A stretch of 64,000 bases of DNA, taken from Chrysaora quinquecirrha (taxonomy: Eukaryota > Cnidaria > Scyphozoa > Semaeostomeae > Pelagiidae). How positions within the stretch are numbered: the stretch's first letter is position 1; each line of letters begins with the position of its first letter. Of the stretch, positions 11,354 through 21,802 are shown one piece after another. The stretch is from NCBI GenBank assembly GCA_014526335.1, contig JACTAT010000016.1, positions 5,759,346 to 5,823,345 on the forward strand, given 5' to 3'. The translations under genes were made by a program, and so were the position numbers. The notes beneath the pieces are model-generated. The model was not told the origin of the DNA and made no database searches. It saw only the letters and a program-made list of their open reading frames with translations.

Positions 11354-11790
11354 ATGCCCAAAAGAACAAAATTGCCTGACAACTTGTATCTTTAACAACG
11401 CAAAAATTACAAGCAACAGCAAAGAAATCAACTACATTGGCTTTACTGAAGGGCCATTCAAGACAAGGTATTATGCGCACAATTTATCCTTAACAGATAG
11501 AAAGTACAAAAAGAGCACTGAATTGTCAAATTACATTTGGAAGCTAAAAGATCATAAAGAACCCTTCAAACTTTGGTTGTTCAATAAGAAGAAATGCCAA
11601 AGTATACAACAACAAGATGAAATGATGCAACCTATGCCTCACAGAAAAAATGGAAATCATTTAAGCTGACAAGGACAAAATATTAAATAAAAAACTGAGC
11701 TTATATCTAAATGTCGTCATGAAAATAAACTCTATCTGCTGATATTAAAAACAAACAAACAATAAATTATGTATAATATATGATTCACAG
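11354..11790 (+). mobile_element. Penelope-like element remnant with GIY-YIG endonuclease
   Basis: Translation from about 11410 to 11620 gives INYIGFTEGPFKTRYYAHN, then TELSNYIWKLKD. The YIGFTEG strand, the downstream Arg/Tyr and the TELSNYIWKLK block are characteristic of the GIY-YIG endonuclease at the C terminus of Penelope retroelements. The RT part is absent, cut by the foldback element at 11353. The fragment is too short to be active. The region to 11790 shows nothing else I can name. Confidence 0.75.
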
Positions 11791-11798
11791 AGCTCTTC

Positions 11799-11849
11799 GT
11801 TCATGTAGAACATCCTCAGGTTTTACACCTGAGGATGTTCTATATGAAC
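11799..11849. repeat. Strong hairpin at a transposon junction
   Basis: Arms 11799-11821 and 11827-11849 are 23 bp each with one mismatch (core AGAACATCCTCAGG and its complement) around a 5-bp loop. It sits exactly between the Penelope remnant and the 5' truncation point of LINE copy B at 11857. Confidence 0.85.
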
Positions 11850-11856
11850 AAAAAGC

Positions 11857-12361
11857 TTTTAAACAGATTAACTTTACTTATTTAGAAGACAGTGACTTGG
11901 ATGTGAACAGGAAATTTGATCGATTTTTAAAAGATCTTAATACTTTGACAAATAAGCATGCTCCAATTAAAAGGTGTAGTAGAAAGGAAATGAAACTCAA
12001 AGAGAAACCGTGGATAAATAATAGAATACTGAAGATGATGAGATTACGTGACAGAATTTTGCTGAAACTAAAGAAGCAGCAGACTCCTGATAACCTTAAG
12101 TTGTATAAGAAGTTTAGAAACCGTGTATCCAATGAATTAAAAGAAAGTAAAGCAATGTATTTTCATAATTATTTTTCTATCAATAGTCAAAATATGAAAA
12201 AAATGTGGTCAGGTATCAAGACAATAATTTCTCATAAGTTTTCCACTTCTTCTTCAATCAACAAAATCAAAGGCAAAGATGGAAATTTAACATCAGACCC
12301 CACTAAAATGTCTAATATTTTTAATGACTTTTATGCCAATGTTGCAGATGGTATAACATAG
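11857..12361 (+). pseudogene. LINE ORF2 linker fragment, copy B
   Basis: This holds only the basic linker between endonuclease and RT; the endonuclease itself is absent because the duplication starts at copy-A position 721. An apparent ORF from 11780 fuses the upstream hairpin to this linker and is a junction artefact. Confidence 0.8.
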
Positions 12362-12491
12362 ACAATCCCATTAACTCCAAAATCTCCTCTTGGTTATTTA
12401 TCTAACAGAACCTGTAATTCACTTTTCCTTACTCCAGTTTCTTTAATAGAACTTAATGATCTAATCAATATTTTAAATGCTTTCAGGTCGT

Positions 12492-15400
12492 TTCGCCCAA
12501 CCTCCGATTCGCCCAACCTCCGTTTCGCCCAACCCTGTAAGACGTTTCGCCCAACCCATGAAAGTCGATTCGCCCAACCCTTATTATCGGATAATTAAAC
12601 CAAATTATATTTATTATTGCTTAAACTTAATATTTTAAAATAACCCAACAATATTTAACTTAATGATTAACTTTTATATTGATGTTTTCCGCAAATGCAC
12701 TTAGGCCCATGAGAATTATTCCAGACGGGTTATTTGACGAATAGCGTGCCTTGATAGATTTTTTTATTTTATTTCGAGGCTTTTCCGAACTTGATTTTTG
12801 CCGTGTATAGCGAGTGTTTTGGATTTCATTTATACTTTTTTAGAATTTGTCGTCTTTTGCAGCATTAGCATCTGATTTTAACTAGGCCTACTCATCTAAA
12901 GGTCTATTGTATCACCTCATGCTTGCCTCGTCAGGGCTACTTATTGGAATTTTTTCGCGCACTGTAGCTTCGACGAATAGCTGCGATAATGGAATTTTCA
13001 CAGCTTTGAGTTATAGAGTTTTCGATACCAAATTCGTGCAAAGCAATCAAAATTTAGTCAATGTGAGGTTTTACTATCTTTGTGTTTGTATAAATAATTT
13101 TATAACAGCTCTAAATTTACAATGAAAATAGAGGCTTCGACAATGGGATGAAAAATTTAATCCCAAGTCTCTTTTACCACAGGCTATGTTTTGGATGCTT
13201 TGTACGATTTTAGCATGTTAAACTTGATATCTTGAAAGTCTCCAGTTCAGGGCCCTTCGTCAAAAATGTTTATTGTGACTGCTTGCGATTCAGTAAAAGG
13301 ATGTCACTGTCACGCAAAAAAGCTCCAAAAAAAGGATGCGAGGAAAAGGATGTCACACAAAATGAAACCAGTCTCATCAGTGCAGATGACATGTAACAAA
13401 TCAAATATAAAATGTGAAATATAACTTTATCAAAGATTAATTTTATGTTCTACTATAACAGTGAAAATATCTACAATCTACAATCACAACTTGCAATCAC
13501 AGCAAAGGATTAAATACAACTTTACTTAATGTCATTTTCTAAAAAGTCTTACTGGCATGGTCCGTTCAAATGGGAAAAAGCACGGAGCAGCGAAGATGTT
13601 GTTTTGCTTCCATTTGAATAAGCATCCCATAAATCAAAATAACGACCTTGTCGATTTCTATAAGTTTTTCTCTGGAATCTCGCCAATTTATTGTATTTCA
13701 CCAATCTTGCCTGCAGAGGTATCAATGTGGCCTCGTCGTGTAGCAAAGGAATGAGAACATAGAATTGTAACCTGCTTCTACCACATTTATTGTTTATCCT
13801 TCTGTGCCAGCCTTCGACGTCATTATTTGTTCTGACTGGTTGCCTGAAGACAGACCAGGTATCTGGCGACCAAACACTGCTTGATATCCAGGTTTCTTTA
13901 ACATAGTTGGTCAGGGGCTGTAATGCTGTAGACGATCTACTCTCGAGTTGCAGGAATGCGTCCTCAATATGTTCGGCTGGAAGATACGGCAGAGCCATCA
14001 GGGAACGGATGTAGTCGTGCACTGCAGGATTGCTTGTGTAGGCAGAACTAAGCCCGAGATTTTGCACTTTGCGCCAAACTGCTTGCGTCCAATGAAAACA
14101 GCAGCCTTGTATGTTATCAGTTAGCACTTTTCTACATGCTTTCCAAGCTGCCGCTTCAAAGTCTAAAACAGTTTTCTGCAAGGCATACTCGTCTTCAAAC
14201 AGCTCCAGTATTGCACGAAACACTGCAATGTAATCTTTAGCTTTACGTCTTGACATTAATACCATCACCAACGGTGTTTGTTTGACGTTGCCGTTTTCGC
14301 CTTTCAGAAAAGCATGTATAGAGAACAACTGGTGAAACGGATCTTTAACTATCTTGAATGTACCATCCATGTACCAAGTCTTAGCCCTAGCAAGAAGTAG
14401 AAGCTGCTCGTCTGTAGCAAAAATAAGATGCCTTGCATTCTTTAGCACGATATCAGCACGTAGAAATTTTTGCGGAATGTGAGTCATGTTCAGTTGAAAG
14501 TCGAGGTCCTTTGGCTCCTTGGGACGTTGTTGTTCTCTGTAGCGGTTGGCTTGTCTGGCCAAGTTTATCATAGACGGCTGGCTGCATGACGGCTGAGATA
14601 ACAGGTGATCGGTGTTCTCATTCATAATTCCTTCAACAATGTTAGCTGCTGATCTGAAGATATTATCCGCTGCCTTCTGTTTTATCTTTGCAGCAAGCCT
14701 CGTTGTTGTTGCTACTCCTGGCTGTCCTGGGTGACAATGAGCATTAGACCCCCTACGAAAGGAATCTCCAATTTGCTGCACTGTTGCACTGCATGACAGC
14801 TTTTTACCTTTGACACTGCACCTCCAGACAGTTTTTCCACTGGGCCACGTATGTCGAAACACGTAAGTGTAGCCATGTTTGTCTGCCAGTTTTGCTTTTC
14901 CACGTTTTGTGCCCCCTGCAATCACCTGGAATAGAAAATATAAGTCTGAGTATAACAGCTCTTTAAATTTCCGTTTTGGACTTCCACGAGTTTTATTTTG
15001 ACGTTAAATATGGCAGGGTATAATACCTTGATTGTGATAAATTGAAACAAAAAGATAAGAGTAGCTACGGGATCAATCTTAATCAGTGATCTGCCTTGCC
15101 CCCTCGATTACATATGTATGAGGCTTATTTTCATACCTCACATTCGATTTCCTTATTAGCGCAACTGTCTTCGCCTGATTCAACATCTAGTTCGATTTCT
15201 TCTGGAATATTATCATCTTCAATTATATCTTCCTCGATTACCCTTGGATCCTCGTATTCAGATTCAATATTGAAGTCCTCTTCATGCTCAGGGAAAAGTA
15301 TTATTGATCCGTTATCGTTATCTTCATCTCCTGACTCCTGGGTTGAAAGAAAAAATTAACATTAAAATTCCAAAATTCAAAATAATCTTCGCAATTGAAA

Positions 15401-16920
15401 TAAAATCCCCGACAAGATTATCATTTTAGACGAAAAGATACAAACCTTGCAAATAAAACACTGCCATTGAATTTCTAAATCACCACGACACATTTTTCTA
15501 TAATCATCTCTTGTTATTCCACTCTCACATTTTCGATGTTGCCAACTTGTGCATTTGTCACACTCAATCGCCTCTTGCCTGCTTCCCACCTCTTTTTTAC
15601 AAAATACACATATAGAACTCATTCTTAAGAAACTTATTTCTAAAAAATCGTATGATATCACTAGCTCAATGACAGCAGTCGTTATCGTAAGAGTGATTTA
15701 GGAGGGTCTATAATGTCTTTTATAGGGTGATGTCGCTGTCTCTTGAAATATCGGTGTTTTTTTTTAACTGGCTAGTAAATATATCTTATTGTTATTTATT
15801 CTTTACCGCAAACCGACTGATATGGTGTTGAAGCCGAAGAAAGTTTCTTGAAAACCCGCAAAGCATCGGTTTTATTTAACTAAGTTTCTTCATTGAAACC
15901 GATGTTCGTATCCTTTTGATGCCGACATGCAATCGCTTCTCCACTGAGACCGGAGAACATCGGTTTTCTCTTTTCGCATGGAAGAAGGTTTTTTATTGAA
16001 ACCGGAGAATATCGGTATTCTCTTTTCGAACCGGAGAACATCGGTTTTCTTTTTTCGCACGAAAAAAGGTTTCACCATTTGAGTGAAAATGTAGCTACAT
16101 CGAGCCAAAAGCTGTTTTTGAAGAAAATTTCAAAGTTCAAGATGAATCGTTACTCGCTAAACTCAATAGCATATACAATCCCCGCTTTTAAAGTGCATCT
16201 TTTTTTTAATTTTCGAAAATAGGCACAAGATTTATAAGAAACTGTTCGGAATAGATAGACTGTATTGCAGGTAGCTACAGCGAGTGAAAAGTTGTTTCTG
16301 GGGGAAATTTCAAAGTTCAAGATGAATCGTTGACGCGCTAAATAGAATTTCTGTGGGCCGAATGTGAACAAAGTATGAACTAAGGAGCAAACTATATAGG
16401 AGGAAACACTTGTCAATCTCGTTATACAAAGTTAAATTTCTCGAAATTATACAACGAATCGTCACCGAAATCAGATTAAGATTAACTGAGTTTGTCTGAA
16501 ATACTCCATTTTATTATTAGTCTGAAAAACCTAGTTTTTCTGAAAAACCTAGTTTATCTGGAAGCCCGGTTTTTCACAAGAAATTCTGAGTTTATTAGAA
16601 GAACTAGGCTTTTTGCTTGCCATTGTAGGCCGCTATATGTAGCCTAGCCTCATTGATAGCCTAACTTATCTTGAAAGTTTGGTCGTTGAGGACAGATATC
16701 AGATATGATCAAGAATAAAAGAAGAAAGAGAATTCAATGTTATCAGACAGAATAATAGCGCACTAATTGGTGAAAAGTATAATGACACCAAAAAAACATA
16801 TGAAGTGCTCAGGTAAACAACTATGACACAGCAGACACGTTGGGCGAAACGACCGTAACGGTTGGGCGAACAGGCAACAATGGGCGAAATGGAGGTTGGG
16901 CGAATCGGAGGTTGGGCGAA
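12492..16920 (-). mobile_element. MULE DNA transposon, copy B
   Basis: This element matches 1357-5782 with only scattered single-base and 1-2 bp indel changes. Its TIRs are at 12492-12531 and about 16881-16920. It carries the same three-exon transposase. Because the host LINE and insertion point are the same, this copy arose by block duplication, not by transposition. Confidence 0.88.
13549..15622 (-). CDS. MULE transposase, copy B
   Basis: Exons are 15446-15622 (PHD finger), 15137-15337 (acidic linker) and 13549-14925 (FLYWCH plus DDE). The 458-residue third exon appears identical to copy A at protein level. Intron 1 is 2 bp shorter than in copy A. All catalytic landmarks (WYMDGTF, VLDFEAAAW, TNNDVEGWH) are intact. 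Near-identity may mean a very recent duplication or an assembly duplicate. Confidence 0.83.
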
Positions 16921-18421
16921 TCCTTCCAAATCTGTGGGTCCTAATAGTATACCAATAAAATTACTCAAAATTATTGGATGCTCTGTTTCCCCACTTCTTG
17001 CTCTTCTTGTGAATCAATCTTTCCAGTCTGGTATTTTCCCTGATAAACTTAAAATTGCCAAGGTTATTTCTCTTTTTAAAAAAGGAAATCCTGAGCTCCC
17101 ATCAAACTACAGGCCAATTTCTCTTTTACCTATTTTCAGCAAGATATTTGAGAAGCTAATGTACACACGTCTTTATAAATTCCTTGAAATTCATAAAATT
17201 CTTTATTCCTTACAATTTGGATTTCAAGAAAACCACTCAATTGATCGTGCCCTTGTGAGTCTAACAGAAGCTGTAAGAATACACTTGACAACAAAAGACT
17301 TGGTTGTGGTATTTTCATTGATTTACAAAAGGCTTTTGACACAGTTAATCATAAAATTTTGCTATTAAAATTGGAACACTATGGTATTCGTGGATGCGCT
17401 CTTGAGTTGTTTGGATCTTATCTATCTGACAGAAAGCAATATGTGTCTGTTAATGGAAGTAACTCTAACTTACTTTCAATTACCTGTAATGTACCACAAG
17501 GTTCTGTACTGGGCCCATTACTTTTCCTTATCTATATCAATGATTTACCAAATGCTTCTAAGAAACTCACTTTTTATCTCTTTGCTGATGATACAAACAT
17601 CTACTATGAATCCAAAGATTAATCTAATTTGACTAAAGTTGTCAACAAAGAGCTGAGATTAGTAAAGAAATGGCTTGATGCTAATAAACTATCATTAAAT
17701 ATTGATAAGACAAACTATATTATCTTTCATTCTTCATCTGTCAAAGTTCCTTCCGATTCTGATATAAAAATAGGCAAGAAACATGTAAAAAGGGTCAAGT
17801 TTGTTAAGTTCTTAGGTCTCCTCCTGGATGAGCGCCTAAGCTGGAAATACCATCTCAGTGAACTCTCTAGAAAATTATCTAGAATATGTGGAATCTTTTT
17901 CAAAATTAGGAACTTACTTCCATTAGATGTTTTAGTTTGCTTGTACAATGCTTTGTTTCTGTCCTTCTTACAATATGATCTTATTTTTTGGGGTCAAACA
18001 TATGCATCATACATTGATCAAATTTTCAAATTGCAAAAAAAAGCAGTCAGAGCTATCTCATTTCAGCCTCGCATGTCTCCTCTCTCCCAATCTTCAATGA
18101 CTTTAAACTTCTGAAACTTTCTGAGCTTTTCGAACTCCGACTCCTAACTTTTGTTTTGATTCTGTTAATAAAACCTCACCTAGTTGCTTTCATGACTTTT
18201 TCCTATTTAATTCATCTGTTCATCGGTATTCCACAAGACAGGCCAGTCAAGGTGATCTATATATGTCTCGAAAAAACAGTCTTCAATATGGTCTAAAGTC
18301 TATTCGATATATTGGTGCTAAACTGTGGAATGCATTACCCGTGGAACTCCGAAATGCCCCATCAAAAATATCTTTGAAAACAAAATTGAAAAGTTATTCG
18401 TTGAACAAAATCAACCGATGA
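16921..18421 (+). pseudogene. LINE reverse transcriptase domain, copy B
   Basis: This is the same RT half as copy A, with [19 protein letters not shown] and the C-terminal GAKLWNALPVELRN tail. It shares the frameshift before IFIDLQKAFDTV and the TAA shortly after FADD. It lacks copy A's A-run deletion, so 17629-18114 reads open. Frame is lost again near 18080. Confidence 0.86.
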
Positions 18422-18743
18422 ATGTAAGCTATTTTGGTACTGAAGATGCACAATTAATTAATTAAACTCAAATAAATTTATCTGATTATATCTTAGGATA
18501 GGGGGGGCTCTCTCCTCGATTAGTTTACCTATTGAGAGGGCTCCTCCTTTAAGTAATTCCCTGCATACAATTTATTTAGCTCCTATTTGTATTTTTATAT
18601 TTCATTAGTTTTCTGTAACATTGAATTAATTTTTCTGTAACATTATCTTCTATCTTTGTAGTTTAGTTATTTGTTTGTATTGCCAGAATCATAAATTGTA
18701 TGTAGAGAATTTAAATGATATGAACTGAACTGAACTGAACTGA

Positions 18744-19046
18744 TTGATTTTATATATGTGTATGCAAGTGTGTATGTTTATATATTGACTCATAACTCAA
18801 GATCCAGTCTGTGCACAGCGAAAATAAAGATATTGTAAGTTCTCAAATAAATGCCTCCCTCTTCTAAACACCACCCTCTTTTAAATCCCCCCTGGCAGGG
18901 TCGTTTAATAGAGATATCTATATCATACATCTCTACAGCTGGAGTAGAACTTCTAGGATCAGCTATGTGTGTAATTCATACCTATAAAACTTGAGACTTG
19001 CAAAACTATCATGAAATGGAGAAATTTCAACAAAGCTATTTCATTA
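18744..19046. other. Unique spacer between LINE tail and second foldback copy
   Basis: This is about 300 bp of AT-rich sequence after the LINE tail. I see no gene, RNA or repeat in it. Confidence 0.5.
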
Positions 19047-21104
19047 TAGTCCTGTACCAGAGAAAGAATATCTTATCCATTTTCTGGTCCTACTTTCATG
19101 TGGTTTGGGTTGTTTCTTATGATGATAGAAATAATTTAAGCTTCTGGGCCACCCAGATTTTTGACTCTGGAGGCCGTAATGGCGGATTTTCTAATTTAGC
19201 CCCCCAGCCCATAGGCCAAATTTTTTATTTCTTCAAACCCCGACATATTATATATCATTTGATTCGAAATTTGATGCTGAATAAACTTTTATATAGGACT
19301 TGTATTTGAAAATCAAGCTATCGCGAGATATTGAGCACTTTCTTTTTCATAATTCAGGGGGTATAGCCATTTTTCGAAATAGTTTTTAACATCGGCTTTG
19401 AGAAACTACATGTTTGATGCATGAAATATTACCGCCTTGTTGAAGAATAGAATATATTTTATTTCCTTTCACTGAGATCCGTAGAATATTTGAAGTTAAG
19501 CTGAATTTACCCCCTGACAAGTACTTGAAAAACTTTTCGTTCAGCAAAATAAGTTTGCCAAGCCTCGATGCCTAACCGGCTTTTCTCAACCAATACGGTC
19601 CAGCCTCCATGCTTAATCGGCTTTTCTCAACCAATACGGGGCTGCCTCCTCTAAGACAGTTTTCTCGACATCCACGGATAGGCCTCAATCGCTAGCAAGC
19701 GTTTCTCGACCCATACGGGCTAGCCTCGATGCTAGTCGGCTTTTCTGGCATGCTTTGATTCCCTAGCTGGCGTTTATCGACCCATACATGCAAGGCTCGA
19801 TTCGCGTCCCATACGGGTCTGCCTCGTTGCTTGGCCAGCTTTTTTCGATGTATACGGAGCCACCTCGTTGCTTAACCTAACTTGTATTCCTCAAGTTATA
19901 CGGGCCATCTCGATGTTTAGTTGGAACTTTTCGACACAAACGGCCAGCCTTTATGACTGGCCAGCTTTTCTCGACTCATACCGGACGTCCTCGATGCTTG
20001 GCCGGCGTTTTTCGACCCATACGGGCCGTCCTCGATGCTCGGCTGGCTTTTCTCGACCCATACGGGCTGGCCTCGATGCTTGACCGGAATTCTTTGACAC
20101 AAACGGGCCAGCCTTTCATTTCATTTAATATTATTTAGACAGAGATAACTTTTCAGCTAAAATACACGACCGTTAAAACAAACTAATATTCACAATAATA
20201 AAAATCTTAAGAATAATTGCTACCTACTTTACTGATAAACCTAAGCATGCTGTTCTGCCAGGGAGTTTGTTTCTGTGTCTTGCTCATAAGATACGTTCTG
20301 AATTGTTTTTCTGAAACCAGCTGAGGCCACGAATTTCTATGGGAGTATCATTCCAAGTCTTCAGAGCAGTGTGGTTAAAGCCTTTTTAAGCATTTGGCAA
20401 TCTTTGCAGTGCCTCGTAATGTAGGTCGAGTAGAAAGATCTCGATTGTTATTTATCCCACATGCTTTCAGGGCTTAGTATGTTCACGATCTTCTATGTCA
20501 TGACATTCCAATCGTAATGGAAAAGATTTCATATGTTTAACCAGAAAGTTGAGTGTGGTGCGTTTGCTATAATTGCATACGCCCGATCTTGAAGACGTTG
20601 CAGAGCAGCGAGTTTTGTATTTGACAGACTACTCCAGAAAACATCGGCGTAACGCAGGTGACTTTCAATTAATGCGTAATACATATTAAATCGTTGGGAT
20701 TGTGGAACGACATTTTTCAGTTTTTTTTAGAGCTGCAAGGCCACCACCCTTTTGCCTTTGACGCACGAAACTGTTCGTCCCAGTTTAATTTTTCTTCCAC
20801 ACTCTGAGGGATATAGTCGTTTCGACTCTTAATATCAGAGTTACTCAATTTAAGCACTTCTGACAGGCGGAGAGTTTGTCTTTTGTAGATATCCTATGAT
20901 CATGAACTGAGTTTTTCTTGGATTGGGGCTAAGTTTTTACCTCGTCCACTCAGCGAGATTAGAAGGCTTTTGATGTGTGTCCGCAACAAGTTTCGCGGCA
21001 TCATTCGATGCAGTCGCCATACTGGTGTGTTCAGCATATATGATAAAAAGAAGAGGGACTTAACAAGAACCTTCAGGAATACTTCTTTTGCTTTTGAATT
21101 CTAA
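19047..21104. mobile_element. Second foldback-like element copy, cut by assembly gap
   Basis: This repeats 7454 to about 9560 in direct orientation: outer arm, 41-bp array (19560-20118) and minus-strand LINE core. It runs into the N gap. A small deletion near 20330-20395 distinguishes it from the first copy. Its left flank (TTCATTA before TAGTC) differs from the first copy's flank, so insertion was independent of the LINE block. Confidence 0.78.
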
Positions 21105-21604
21105 NNNNNNNNNNNNNNNNNNNNNNNNNNNNNNNNNNNNNNNNNNNNNNNNNNNNNNNNNNNNNNNNNNNNNNNNNNNNNNNNNNNNNNNNNNNNNNNN
21201 NNNNNNNNNNNNNNNNNNNNNNNNNNNNNNNNNNNNNNNNNNNNNNNNNNNNNNNNNNNNNNNNNNNNNNNNNNNNNNNNNNNNNNNNNNNNNNNNNNNN
21301 NNNNNNNNNNNNNNNNNNNNNNNNNNNNNNNNNNNNNNNNNNNNNNNNNNNNNNNNNNNNNNNNNNNNNNNNNNNNNNNNNNNNNNNNNNNNNNNNNNNN
21401 NNNNNNNNNNNNNNNNNNNNNNNNNNNNNNNNNNNNNNNNNNNNNNNNNNNNNNNNNNNNNNNNNNNNNNNNNNNNNNNNNNNNNNNNNNNNNNNNNNNN
21501 NNNNNNNNNNNNNNNNNNNNNNNNNNNNNNNNNNNNNNNNNNNNNNNNNNNNNNNNNNNNNNNNNNNNNNNNNNNNNNNNNNNNNNNNNNNNNNNNNNNN
21601 NNNN
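21105..21604. other. Assembly gap, 500 N
   Basis: Exactly 500 unknown bases, a typical placeholder length, so the true distance is unknown. The missing right arm of the second foldback copy probably lies here; its palindromic arms would explain the break. Confidence 0.98.
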
Positions 21605-21802
21605 TAAAATACTTCTACTACAAATCCAAGGTGCAGTGCAGTGATAAACAGTAAAAATGTCATTCTAAATTCTATCCTTGTTCTACAAATAGTTCTCTTA
21701 CAAAGACCTCAGTGCATATCTTCAGACAAAGAATACCTCTATATACATCTTCATCTTCATCTTTTGTACAAGATTTGGAGATCAAACCTTTTTTGCATTC
21801 CT

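Larger units (their letters stand above)
11857..18743 (+). mobile_element. LINE copy B, 5'-truncated, carrying the same MULE
   Basis: The block 11857-18592 repeats 721-7452 almost exactly, including the MULE at the same LINE position. Unlike copy A it keeps the 3' UTR and a terminal tandem repeat of TGAAC units at about 18720-18743, a typical LINE tail. At 12361 the N-terminal frame reads through the T-run that breaks copy A and stops just before the MULE. The shared frameshift in the RT and shared stop near 17620 show the copies come from one already dead LINE. Confidence 0.88.

Noticed and set aside
11780..12361. 193-residue ORF starting in the hairpin
   Set aside because: Its first 25 residues are hairpin DNA fused to the LINE linker; not a gene.
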